Shown piece by piece: positions 1-8,369 of a DNA stretch of 64,000 nt (its first letter is position 1; each line of letters starts with the position of its first letter). A model generated the notes under the pieces. The model saw nothing but the letters and a program-made list of their open reading frames with translations, had not been told where the DNA came from and made no database searches. The position numbers and the translations under genes are program-made. Source of the stretch: Prado023 sp963774745 (GTDB lineage: Bacteria > Actinomycetota > Actinomycetes > S36-B12 > CAIYMF01); NCBI GenBank assembly GCA_963774745.1, contig CAVZGE010000003.1:372001-436000 (forward strand), given 5' to 3'.

Positions 1-293
1 CACACGCCGCGGTGCTCGTGGACCATGGGGTGCCGGCCCAGCGGCGTGACGACCACGACCTCCTTGGCCATGGGCCGCAGGACGCGGATCGTGATGCCGC
101 CCTCGTGCGGATGGGCGCCCAGGATGGAGTGCGGGCTGGCGCTCGCCCCGTCGACCAGGCGGTCGATGTCACCGGTGTCGATCGGCCGCCGGGCAGGACC
201 CGATGCCGCCACCGGGGCTGTCGGCTTCGTGGCCCCGGCCGAGCCGGTGGCCTTCGGCGTGCCGGGATCTGCGGGGGTGTTGGACGGGGTCAT
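1..293 (-). CDS. glgB: 1,4-alpha-glucan branching enzyme, N-terminal part (cut by window edge)
   Basis: About 97 N-terminal residues are visible; the rest lies beyond the left edge. The product makes alpha-1,6 branches in glycogen-like glucan in the cytoplasm. After a low-complexity leader rich in Pro, Ala, Thr and Gly, the translation enters the N-terminal domain of the family, with the motifs DIDRLVDG, SPHSILGAHPH and IRVLRPMAKEV. The ATG at 293 overlaps the TGA of glgE (ATGA), so the two are translationally coupled. This fits their joint job: GlgE extends linear alpha-1,4 glucan from maltose-1-phosphate and GlgB branches it. The catalytic GH13 domain is not in the window, so identity rests on the N-domain and on the glgE neighbour. 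Confidence 0.85.
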   Translation of the reverse strand, partial: MTPSNTPADPGTPKATGSAGATKPTAPVAASGPARRPIDTGDIDRLVDGASASPHSILGAHPHEGGITIRVLRPMAKEVVVVTPLGRHPMVHEHRGV

Positions 294-2270
294 GGCATCC
301 TCTCGAGAACGACGGCGTGTGCACAGGTGAAGTTGGGGTCGTGCCGGATGTAGTTGTGCGCGCCCCACGCCCAGGTCTGGCCGGTGATCAGGTCGCGCGC
401 GAGGACCCGCTCGTCGTCGCCGAAGCCCAGCGCCCTGAGGTCCAGGTGCAGTACGCCGGCCTGCGGGCCGTTCGGGTCCAGCACGCAGGTGACGACCACG
501 ACCTCGTCGCCGGCGCGCTTCGACCACGCGATCAGCTGCGGGTTGTCGATGGTCTCGAACCGCAGGTTGCGCAGCTCGTGGAAGGCGGGATGCTCCCGCC
601 GGATCCGGTTGAGCATCGTCAGGTAGGGCACGAGGCTGGTGTGCGACGCCGCCGCCCAGTCGCGGGGGCGGTACTGGAACTTCTCGGAGTCCAGGTACTC
701 CTCCTTGCCGGGAGCCAGCGGCTTGTGCTCGTAGACCTCGAAGCCGGCGTACACGCCGTAGGTGGGGGCCAGCAGGGCCGCGAGCGTCGCGCGGATGGCG
801 AAGGCGGCCTTGTTGCCCGACTGCAGGTAGAACGGGTTGATGTCCGGGGTGTTCACGAAGCAGTTGGGTCGCATGTAGTCCGCGGCGAAGGTGCTCAGCT
901 CCGTGAAGTAGGTCTCCAGCTCCCACTTGGTGTTGCGCCACGTGAAGTAGGTGTAGCTCTGGTGGAACCCGACCGTGCCCAGGGTGCGCATCATGGCCGG
1001 GCGGGTGAACGCCTCGGCCAGGAACAGCACGTCGGGGTCGGTCGCGTGGATCCTGGCGAACAGGACCTCCCAGAACTCCACGGTCTTGGTGTGCGGGTTG
1101 TCCACCCGGAAGATCCGCACCCCCTTGCCCATCCACAGCCGCAGGATCCGCTCGCACTCGGCGACCAGGCCCTCGAAGTCGGCGTCGAAGGCGATCGGGT
1201 AGATGTCCTGGTACTTCTTCGGCGGGTTCTCCGCATAGGCGATGGACCCATCCGCCCGGGTGGTGAACCACTCGGGATGCTCGGCGACCCACGGGTGGTC
1301 CGGCGACGCCTGGAGGGCGAAGTCCAGGGCGATCTCCAGGCCGTTCTCGGCGGCCACCGACATGAAGTGCTCGAAGTCCGCCATCGTGCCCAGGTCGGGG
1401 TGGACGGTGTCGTGGCCGCCCGCCTCCGAGCCGATCGCCCAGGGCGAGCCGGGATCATCGGGACCGGGGGTCAACGTGTTGTTCGGGCCCTTGCGGAACG
1501 TGCGGCCGATCGGGTGGATCGGGGGCAGGTAGACCACGTCGAAGCCCATGGCGGCCACGGCGGGCAGGCGCTTGGCCGCAGTCTGGAACGTGCCCGACCG
1601 CGGCGGGTTGAGGGTCGCGCCCTCGGAGCGCGGGAAGAACTCGTACCAGGCGCCGTACAGGGCACGCCGGCGCTCGACGCGCACCGGCCAGGGGCCGGAC
1701 ATGTGCGGCAGCTCGCGCAGCGGGAACTCGTCGAGGGCTGCCCGGACCGCGGGGGCCTCGGCGGCGTACAGGCGCTGGGCCGCGGTCTCGTCGGTGTCGC
1801 GCATCGCGGCCGCCGCCTCGGCGAGCACCTTTCGGGCGTGCTGCGTCCCGGCCTGTGCCGCGGCGCGGTCCAGGACCCGGGCACCTTCCTCCAGCTCGAG
1901 CTCGACGTCGATCCCGGCCGGCAGCTTGATCTCGGCCTTGTGCTTCCACGTCTCGTAGGGATCGCCGGCGGTGACGATGTAGTAGGTCCAGTCGCCCTCC
2001 CGATCGAGGCGGGCATCGACGGTCCACCGGTCGGGCTGCGTCGGGCCGACCTCGTGCAGGCGCAGCAGCGGGCCGTCGGGCTCCCCGATCGCGAACTCCG
2101 ACCGCGGCGGAGCCCGGCGGCACGAACTGGACCTCGACGCTCATGGCGTCGTGCCCCTCACGGAAGGCCGTCACCGACACCGGGAAGGTCTCCCCGACGA
2201 CGGCCTTGACCGGGTAGCGCCCGCCCTCGACGACGGGGCTGATGTCAATGCTGGGGAATCGACCGATCAC
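290..2270 (-). CDS. glgE: Alpha-1,4-glucan:maltose-1-phosphate maltosyltransferase, apparent single-base frameshift
   Basis: GlgE transfers maltose from maltose-1-phosphate onto alpha-1,4-glucan. Reading starts at GTG 2270 (MIGRFPSIDISPVVEGGRYP), runs about 50 codons, then must move to another frame near 2104-2115 and continues to 290. The downstream frame resumes with RSEFAIGEPDGP and later shows FRVDNPH (nucleophile Asp near residue 390 after correction), FLAEAF (acid/base Glu near 419) and NTPDINP. Deleting one base of the CCC run at 2113-2115 (GGG on the coding strand) restores about 660 residues, the usual family length. I read this as a sequence error, though a true pseudogene cannot be excluded. 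A TACCGT hexamer lies 7 nt before the GTG and there is no clear ribosome site, so the transcript may be leaderless. The gene is divergent from a LacI regulator. Confidence 0.9.
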
Positions 2271-2277
2271 CCGAGTG

Positions 2278-2283
2278 ACGGTA
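2278..2283 (-). promoter_or_regulatory. -10 hexamer of a leaderless glgE promoter
   Basis: TACCGT on the reverse strand ends 7 nt before the GTG start of glgE at 2270. The overlapping top-strand octamer GTGACGGT (2275-2282) also occurs in the palindrome in front of the sugar importer, so a LacI-family repressor could cover this box. The match is short and the link is inference. Confidence 0.45.
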
Positions 2284-2373
2284 CTACCCGCGGGTGCCCC
2301 GGTGCCTGCTGATGGGCGATGGCCGGCGACCGCCGGTGCCCGCGCAGCCCGCGACCGCGTGGGCGCCGGGCGA

Positions 2374-2379
2374 TAGCCT
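2374..2379 (+). promoter_or_regulatory. -10 hexamer for the LacI regulator gene
   Basis: TAGCCT fits the actinobacterial TANNNT pattern and would give a short leader that contains GGAGG at about 2387-2391, 8 nt before the GTG at 2399. No clear -35 box is visible. Confidence 0.4.
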
Positions 2380-2398
2380 GCATCGCGGAGGTGGGAGT

Positions 2399-3430
2399 GT
2401 GGCCACGACAGTGCGCGACGTCGCGGAGCTTGCGGGGGTGTCGACCGCGACCGTCTCCCGGGCCCTGCACGGCAACCCGTCCATCTCCGCGGCGACCCGG
2501 GTGAAGGTGGAGCAGGCGGCCGAGCAGCTCGGGTACACCATCGCTGCCGCAGCCTCGGACCGCGCCCGGGTCGCGGTGGTCATGCCCTACATCGACCGCT
2601 GGTACTTCGCCCAGGTCCTCGACGGGGTCGAGCGCGCGTTCGCGGGCAAGGGGATCGTCGTGCTCATCCATCGGCTGCTCGACCTCGACGATCGGCGCCG
2701 GGCACTGCTCGGGGACATCCCCCGGCGCGAGGCCGACGGCGTGCTGCTCGTCAACGTCCCCCCGGCCCCGGACGAGGCGCAGCTGCTGGCGGATCGGCGG
2801 ATCCCGCTCGTGCTCCTCGGGGCCTGCCTTCCGGGAGTGCACAGCGTCGAGATCGATGACGTGGCCGCGGCACGCTCGGCCACGAACCACCTGCTCGGCC
2901 TCGGCCACCGCCGCCTCGGGCTGGTGTCGGGCCGGCCCTTCGAGCGCATCCCGTTCACCGCGCCCCCCGAGCGCAAGCGGGGGTTCCTCCTGGCCCTGAA
3001 GGAGGCCGGGGTGCCCTGGGACCCCAACCTCGAGGTCAGCGCGGACTTCTCCGTGCGCGGGGCCCAGCGCGTTGCCCTGGCCCTGCTCGAGCGCGAGGAT
3101 CGCCCCACGGCGGTGTTCGCCGAGAGCGACGAGATGGCCTTCGGGGTCATGGCCGCGGCCCGGTCCCTGGGGCTGCGGATCCCGGAGGACCTGTCGATCG
3201 TGGGCATCGACGACCATGACATCTCCGAGTCGATGGGGCTGAGCACCGTGGCGCAGCCGGTGCGCACGCTGGGGGAGCTGGCAGCACTCCAGCTCGCCGG
3301 GCTGATCGGCCACCACTGGGATGCGCACGCCGCCCAGCGGGTCGTGGTCCCGACCCTGCTGGTCGTGCGGGCCTCCACCGCGCCGCCGGCAGGGGGCCAG
3401 CCGCTGCCCCGGTGGCGGAAGCGGCCCTGA
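2399..3430 (+). CDS. LacI-family transcriptional regulator
   Basis: This 343-residue DNA-binding regulator has a typical LacI helix-turn-helix at its very N-terminus (TVRDVAELAGVSTATVSRAL, followed by HGNPSISAATR) and a periplasmic-binding-protein-like sensor domain (about residues 60-330, including GIDDHDISESMGLSTVAQPV). The GTG at 2399 is chosen because it puts the helix-turn-helix at residue 4 and has GGAGG 8 nt upstream; an upstream ATG at 2294 is in frame but would add an unlikely 35-residue leader. It is divergent from glgE and directly precedes the sugar importer and beta-glucosidase genes. It probably represses them until the sugar, possibly a beta-glucoside, is present. This resembles the cebR-cebEFG-bglC arrangement of Streptomyces, but the effector is not known. 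Confidence 0.9.
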   Translation: MATTVRDVAELAGVSTATVSRALHGNPSISAATRVKVEQAAEQLGYTIAAAASDRARVAVVMPYIDRWYFAQVLDGVERAFAGKGIVVLIHRLLDLDDRRRALLGDIPRREADGVLLVNVPPAPDEAQLLADRRIPLVLLGACLPGVHSVEIDDVAAARSATNHLLGLGHRRLGLVSGRPFERIPFTAPPERKRGFLLALKEAGVPWDPNLEVSADFSVRGAQRVALALLEREDRPTAVFAESDEMAFGVMAAARSLGLRIPEDLSIVGIDDHDISESMGLSTVAQPVRTLGELAALQLAGLIGHHWDAHAAQRVVVPTLLVVRASTAPPAGGQPLPRWRKRP

Positions 3431-3460
3431 GCCCGGAACCCACCTCATGCCCGTCGGAAT

Positions 3461-3476
3461 GTGACGGTGCCGTTAC
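3461..3476. promoter_or_regulatory. Palindromic operator candidate before the sugar importer
   Basis: GTGACGGTGCCGTTAC is a 16-bp inverted repeat with one mismatched pair (arms GTGACGG and CCGTTAC, where GTAACGG would be the exact partner). It has the even-spaced symmetric shape of LacI-family operators, sits 31 bp after the regulator gene and about 125 bp before the importer start. The half-site octamer GTGACGGT recurs at the glgE promoter (2275-2282). No other feature was seen in the 171-bp gap apart from the ribosome site AAGGAG at 3586-3591. Confidence 0.45.
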
Positions 3477-3601
3477 CGAATCGTTATCACTTGCATGGAG
3501 TTTGCACCCTGCTGGTCGTTGCTGGGCACCAGTGGGAGCGCAATGCTGCGCATGAGGGCGGTACCCCGTCCCGATCCCGCATCACAAGGAGACACATCTC
3601 T

Positions 3602-4969
3602 ATGACCAGATCTCCCCGTTCCCGTTGGCTGATGGTGGCCGCTGGCGCGTCCAGCATCGCCCTGGCCCTCACCGGGTGCTCGTCCGGCTCTGACGACGCC
3701 GCCACGGACACCGGCTCGTCTGCCGCCGCAGGCGACGAGTGCGCCAACTACGCGTCGTACGGTGACCTCTCCGGCAAGGAGGTCAACATCTACGCCTCCA
3801 TCCTCAGCCCCGAGCTGGAGATGTACGAAGCCGCCTTCGTCCCCTTCGAGGAGTGCACGGGCGCCAACCTGAAGTTCGAGGGCTCCGCTGAGTTCGAGGC
3901 CCAGCTCAAGGTGCGCGAGAAGGCCGGCAACCCGCCGGACATCGCCCTCATCCCGCAGCCGGGCCTGCTGGCCAACCAGGTCGCGACCGGCTCCGTGAAG
4001 AAGCCGTCGGCGCAGGTGGAGAAGAACGTCGACGAGAACTGGACGCCGGACTGGAAGGCGTACGGCTCGGTCGACGGCGTGTTCTACGCACCGCCGAACA
4101 GCTCCAACATGAAGTCGCTGGTCTGGTACTCGCCGTCCATGTTCGCGGACAACGGCTGGACGATCCCCACCTCGTGGGATGAGCTGAAGACCCTGTCCGA
4201 CACCATCGCCGCCTCCGGCGTCGTGGACAAGCCGTGGTGCGCGGGCATCGGCTCCGGCGACGCGACCGGGTGGCCGGCCACCGACTGGCTCGAGGACGTC
4301 ATGCTGCGCGTGAACGGCCCTGAGGTCTACGACCAGTGGCTCAACCACGAGATCCCGTTCAACGACCCGAAGGTCGCTGCGGCCCTCGACGAGGTCGGTG
4401 CGTTCCTGAAGAACGACAAGTACGTCAACGGTGGGTACGGCGACGTGAAGTCCATCGCGTCCACCACGTTCCAGGACGGTGGCCTGACGATCCTCGACGG
4501 CACGTGCGCGATGCACCGCCAGGCGACGTTCTACGCCTCGCAGTTCCCCGAGGGCACGACGGTGGCCGAGGATGGCGATGTCTTCGCCTTCTACCTCCCG
4601 GCTGCTGATCCGGCGACCAAGCCGGTCCTTGGTGGTGGCGAGTTCATCACCGCGTACGCAGATCGCCCCGAGGTCGTCGCCGCGCAGGAGTGGCTCTCGA
4701 CGGTTGACTACGCGACCAGCCTGGCGAAGAACAGCACTGGCATCGCCAGCGCGAACCTGAACGTGGATCCGACGCTGTACACGGGCCTGACCCGGATCGT
4801 CGTGGACACGCTGCAGGATCCGAACAGCCAGTTCCGCTTCGACGCCTCCGACCTGATGCCGGCGGCTGTGGGTGCCGGTTCGTTCTGGACCGGGATGACC
4901 GAGTGGATCACTGGGAAGTCCACCCAGGACACGCTCGACTTCATCGAGAAGTCCTGGCCGACCTCCTGA
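3602..4969 (+). CDS. Sugar ABC transporter substrate-binding lipoprotein
   Basis: The 455-residue lipoprotein would capture a sugar outside the membrane and hand it to the two permeases encoded next. The N-terminus is a lipoprotein signal: basic MTRSPRSR, a hydrophobic stretch and the lipobox LALTGC with Cys26. The mature part is a family-1 type sugar-binding fold (VNIYASILSPELEMYEAAF, then WYSPSMFADNGWTIPTSWDE, then a late DLMPAAVGAGSFWTGM). The ATG at 3602 is supported by AAGGAG 10 nt upstream; an in-frame extension back to 3461 would cross the putative operator and destroy the signal peptide. No ATP-binding subunit is encoded nearby, as is usual for importers that share an MsiK-type ATPase. 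A strong hairpin follows the gene. Confidence 0.9.
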   Translation: MTRSPRSRWLMVAAGASSIALALTGCSSGSDDAATDTGSSAAAGDECANYASYGDLSGKEVNIYASILSPELEMYEAAFVPFEECTGANLKFEGSAEFEAQLKVREKAGNPPDIALIPQPGLLANQVATGSVKKPSAQVEKNVDENWTPDWKAYGSVDGVFYAPPNSSNMKSLVWYSPSMFADNGWTIPTSWDELKTLSDTIAASGVVDKPWCAGIGSGDATGWPATDWLEDVMLRVNGPEVYDQWLNHEIPFNDPKVAAALDEVGAFLKNDKYVNGGYGDVKSIASTTFQDGGLTILDGTCAMHRQATFYASQFPEGTTVAEDGDVFAFYLPAADPATKPVLGGGEFITAYADRPEVVAAQEWLSTVDYATSLAKNSTGIASANLNVDPTLYTGLTRIVVDTLQDPNSQFRFDASDLMPAAVGAGSFWTGMTEWITGKSTQDTLDFIEKSWPTS

Positions 4970-4981
4970 TCGCCACCTAGT

Positions 4982-5017
4982 CCTGGGGGGCCGGCCGAGG
5001 ACGGCTGGCCCCCCAGG
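4982..5017 (+). terminator. Intra-operon hairpin after the substrate-binding protein gene
   Basis: CCTGGGGGGCC (4982-4992) pairs perfectly over 11 bp with GGCCCCCCAGG (5007-5017) around a 14-nt loop. There is no U tract. In binding-protein importer operons such a hairpin commonly protects or attenuates the message so that more binding protein than permease is made; that role is inferred here. Confidence 0.6.
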
Positions 5018-5097
5018 GCACGTGCACCACAGTCACCCACACGCACCAGCCCCGGCCAGCGCGACTGACAGCCGGGTTCAGGGGAGGATCACCTGCT

Positions 5098-6057
5098 GTG
5101 ACGACACCCGAGAAGTTCTTCCAGATGTTCCTCGCCATCGGGGCCTTCGTCGGCTTCTTCGGAATCCTGCTGTTCGTCATCAGCAGGGTCCGGGGTCGAG
5201 CCCAGGAGCCGTTGGCGGTGGGCGCCTTCATCATCCCAGCAATGGTGATGCTCGCCATCGGGTTGATCTACCCGGCGCTCCTGACGATCAAGCAGTCCTT
5301 CCAGAACGCTGACAGCAGCACCTTCGTCGGCCTGGAGAACTACTTCACGCTGTTCCGGGAGCCGGAGTACCAGCGGGTGCTGGTCAACACCGCCATCTGG
5401 GTGTTGCTCGTCCCCATCGCTGCGACGCTCATCGGCCTGATCTACGCCGTCCTCGTCGACCGGACCCGCACGGAGGCGTTGTCGAAGGCCCTTGTCTTCA
5501 TCCCCATGGCGATCTCCATGGTCGGTGCCTCGATCATCTGGCGGTTCGTGTACGACTACCGGCCCACGCAGGTCACCCAGATCGGCCTGGCCAACCAGAT
5601 CATCAAGTCACTGGGGTTGGAGACCTACCAGTTCCTGCTCACCGAGCCGTGGAACACCTTCTTCCTGATCGTCGTCATGATCTGGATCCAGGCAGGGTTC
5701 GCGATGACGGTGCTCTCCGCGTCGATCAAGGCGATCCCGGACGACATCATCGAGGCCGCGAAGCTCGACGGGGTCTCCGGCCCGCAGATGTTCCGCTTCA
5801 TCACGCTGCCCAGCATCCGCCCCGGGATGATCGTGGTCCTGACGACGATCGCCATCGGGACGCTCAAGGTCTTCGACATCGTCCGGACGATGACCGGCGG
5901 CCGGTTCAAGACCAGCGTCGTGGCCAACGAGTTCTACACCCAGTCGTTCCGCTACGACAACGCGGGCCTCGGGGCTGCCCTGGCAGTCCTGCTGTTCATC
6001 CTGGTGGTGCCCATCATCGTCTACAACATCTCCCAGCTCCGGAAGGCGGCCAACTGA
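5098..6057 (+). CDS. Sugar ABC transporter permease, MalF-type
   Basis: This 319-residue inner-membrane subunit has about six hydrophobic segments, including LFVISRV-type and AFIIPAMVMLAIGLIYPALL stretches near the N-terminus and VVLTTIAIGTLKVF late in the protein. The EAA loop that docks the ATPase is clear (EAAKLDGVSGPQMFRFITLP). The GTG start at 5098 follows GGGGAGG at 5081-5087. Its TGA overlaps the ATG of the second permease (TGATGA), so the two are translationally coupled. The partner binding protein is the upstream lipoprotein; the cognate ATPase must be encoded elsewhere. Confidence 0.9.
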   Translation: MTTPEKFFQMFLAIGAFVGFFGILLFVISRVRGRAQEPLAVGAFIIPAMVMLAIGLIYPALLTIKQSFQNADSSTFVGLENYFTLFREPEYQRVLVNTAIWVLLVPIAATLIGLIYAVLVDRTRTEALSKALVFIPMAISMVGASIIWRFVYDYRPTQVTQIGLANQIIKSLGLETYQFLLTEPWNTFFLIVVMIWIQAGFAMTVLSASIKAIPDDIIEAAKLDGVSGPQMFRFITLPSIRPGMIVVLTTIAIGTLKVFDIVRTMTGGRFKTSVVANEFYTQSFRYDNAGLGAALAVLLFILVVPIIVYNISQLRKAAN

Positions 6058-6986
6058 TGACGGCCCTGAATCCCGCCGCCCACACCATCCCGGAGGGCGA
6101 GGAGCTCATCCCCAGCGCGAAGGCCCCGAAGGCCACCGAGGCCGGCATCGCGCTGCGACAGAAGTCCGTCTGGGCCTCGCTGATCGCCGCCGTGATCGCC
6201 ATCCTCTGGACGATCCCGACCCTGGGCCTGCTGATCACCAGCTTCCGTCCCGCCGCCGACATCCGGAAGTCCGGATGGTGGACCGTGTGGCAGGACCCGT
6301 CGTTCACGCTGAACAACTACAAGACGGCCCTGTTCGGCGGGACCACCGACCTCGCCTCCTACTTCGTGAACTCGATCGTCATCACGGTGCCCGCTGTCGT
6401 GATCCCGATCAGCATCGCCTGCATGGCGGCCTACTGCTTCGCCTGGATGAGCTTCCGTGGATCGGGGTTCCTCTTCGTCGCCGTGTTCGCCCTGCAGATC
6501 GTCCCGATCCAGGTCACCCTCGTCCCGCTGCTCACCCTCTTCGTGAAGGGTGGCCTCGCCGGCACCTTCTGGCCGATCTGGATCGCGCACAGCATCTTCG
6601 CGCTCCCGTTGGCGATCTACCTGCTCCACAACTTCATGAGCGAGCTGCCCAAGGAGCTCGTGGAGGCCGCGCGGGTGGACGGTGCCGGCCACCTCACGAT
6701 CTTCTTCAAGATCATGCTGCCCCTCATGGTTCCGGCGATCGCCGCGTTCGCGATCTTCCAGTTCCTATGGGTCTGGAACGACCTGCTGGTCGGCCTCACC
6801 TTCGGCGCCAGCCCCGAGGTGGCGCCGCTCACCGTCCGGGTGGCAGACCTGGCCGGCAACCGCGGGTCGCAGTGGCACGTCCTCTCGGCCGGGGCCTTCA
6901 TCTCCATGATCGTCCCGCTGATCGTGTTCCTGTCGTTCCAGCGCTTCTTCGTCCGCGGCCTGCTCGCCGGGTCGGTCAAGGGATAA
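6057..6986 (+). CDS. Sugar ABC transporter permease, MalG-type
   Basis: This 309-residue membrane subunit has the MalG layout: a cytoplasmic N-terminus, a first membrane segment (WASLIAAVIAILWTIPTLGL), an extracytoplasmic loop and further segments. The coupling loop reads ELVEAARVDGAGHLTIFFK, followed by IMLPLMVPAI. The C-terminus (FQRFFVRGLLAGSVKG) is the usual end of this family. The ATG at 6057 shares a base with the stop of the upstream permease. It forms the transmembrane channel with that protein. The beta-glucosidase gene starts 4 bp downstream, which suggests the imported sugar is that enzyme's substrate. Confidence 0.9.
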   Translation: MTALNPAAHTIPEGEELIPSAKAPKATEAGIALRQKSVWASLIAAVIAILWTIPTLGLLITSFRPAADIRKSGWWTVWQDPSFTLNNYKTALFGGTTDLASYFVNSIVITVPAVVIPISIACMAAYCFAWMSFRGSGFLFVAVFALQIVPIQVTLVPLLTLFVKGGLAGTFWPIWIAHSIFALPLAIYLLHNFMSELPKELVEAARVDGAGHLTIFFKIMLPLMVPAIAAFAIFQFLWVWNDLLVGLTFGASPEVAPLTVRVADLAGNRGSQWHVLSAGAFISMIVPLIVFLSFQRFFVRGLLAGSVKG

Positions 6987-6989
6987 CCC

Positions 6990-8366
6990 GTGGGCGAACC
7001 CTCCACCGCCCTGCCGAAGGACTTCACGGTCGGGGTGGGTACCTCGGCATGGCAGGTCGAGGGTGCGACGGCATCGCGCGGTCGCACCATCTGGGACGAC
7101 TTCGCGGCACGGCCAGGCGCCATCGCCGACGGGAGCCTGGGGGACCCGGCCTGCGAGCACGTCGCCCGGATGGAGTCCGACGTCGCCCTGCTGGGGTGGC
7201 TCGGCGTGGATGCCTACCGGTTCTCGATCGCCTGGGCCCGGGTGCAGCCCGAGGGTCGCGGTCCCATCTCGGCCGGGCTGGACCACTACGACCGGCTGTG
7301 TGATGCGCTGCTCGAGCAGGGCGTCACGCCGCTGGCCACCCTCTACCACTGGGACCTGCCCAGCGCGTTGCACGCCGAGGGTGGCTGGCTCAACCCGGCC
7401 ACCGGGGACCTGTTCGGGCAGTACGCGAACGCCGTGGCGTCACGGCTCGGGGATCGGGTGGGTTCGTGGGCGACCCTCAACGAGCCCTGGTGCTCAGCCT
7501 TCCTCGGTCACTCGGCCGGCATCCACGCGCCCGGCCGACAGGTTCCGGGGGAGGCATTGCAGGTCGCCTACCGCCTCTTGGTGGCCCATGCCCGTGGCAT
7601 GGAGGCCCTGCGGGCGGCTGGCGCCCGCAACGCCGGGATCGTGCTCAACCTGATGCCCTCCTTCCCCGATGACCCGTACCGGGACGACCCGGTGCTGCGG
7701 CGGGCGGCCCGGCACATCGACGGGCTGCAGAACGACCTGTGGCTGGACGCCCTCGCGGGTCGGGGCATCAACGCCGACGTCGTGGCCAGCACCGCTGCGA
7801 TCACCGACTGGTCGTTCGTCTCCAGTGCCGACGAGACCGCGATCGGCGCCCCGCTGGACTGGTTGGGCGTGAACTACTACACCGTCCAGCGACTGGTGCC
7901 CTTCGATGAGTCGGCCGAGCAGGCCGTCGCCCAGGACGTGTCCGCGCACCCCGGGTGCCCCCCGGTGCACTTCGCCCCGCGCGAGCCCCACACGACCATG
8001 GGCTGGGAGGTCAATGCGGCGGGCCTGGGGACCACCCTGCGCAAGACCTCCGCAGCCGTTCCCGGCGTGCCGCTGTGGGTGGCCGAGAACGGGATGGCGT
8101 GCCCTGATGCCGTGGTGGACGGCCGGTGCGACGACCCGGCGCGCGTGGCCTACCTGCAGGAGCACCTGGCCCAGGTGATGGCTGCCCGCGCCGACGGCGT
8201 CGACGTCCGGGGGTACCTCGTGTGGTCGCTGTTCGACAACATCGAGTGGGCCGAGGGGTGGCGCCAGCGCTTCGGGATCGTGCACGTGGACCAGGACACG
8301 CAGGTCCGCACCCCCAAGTCGAGCGCCCACTGGCTGCGCGCGCTGCAGCACCAGCGCCGCGCGTGA
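6990..8366 (+). CDS. Glycoside hydrolase family 1 beta-glucosidase
   Basis: This 458-residue cytoplasmic enzyme hydrolyses beta-linked glucosides such as cellobiose by the retaining mechanism. Both catalytic glutamates are visible: TLNEPW with acid/base Glu165 and VAENGMA with nucleophile Glu366. Other GH1 landmarks are GVGTSAWQVEGA at the N-terminus, YHWDLP, and the late YLVWSLFDNIEWAEGW aglycone-site segment. Length matches the family. The GTG start at 6990 comes 4 bp after the permease gene, placing it last in the LacI-importer operon. It ends 3 bp from the convergent glgX. The exact substrate (cellobiose, other beta-glucosides or beta-galactosides) cannot be read from sequence. Confidence 0.93.
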   Translation: MGEPSTALPKDFTVGVGTSAWQVEGATASRGRTIWDDFAARPGAIADGSLGDPACEHVARMESDVALLGWLGVDAYRFSIAWARVQPEGRGPISAGLDHYDRLCDALLEQGVTPLATLYHWDLPSALHAEGGWLNPATGDLFGQYANAVASRLGDRVGSWATLNEPWCSAFLGHSAGIHAPGRQVPGEALQVAYRLLVAHARGMEALRAAGARNAGIVLNLMPSFPDDPYRDDPVLRRAARHIDGLQNDLWLDALAGRGINADVVASTAAITDWSFVSSADETAIGAPLDWLGVNYYTVQRLVPFDESAEQAVAQDVSAHPGCPPVHFAPREPHTTMGWEVNAAGLGTTLRKTSAAVPGVPLWVAENGMACPDAVVDGRCDDPARVAYLQEHLAQVMAARADGVDVRGYLVWSLFDNIEWAEGWRQRFGIVHVDQDTQVRTPKSSAHWLRALQHQRRA

Positions 8367-8369
8367 ACC

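Noticed and set aside
203..2209. A forward reading frame opposite glgE
   Set aside because: It has shadow composition and covers the catalytic motifs of glgE on the other strand.
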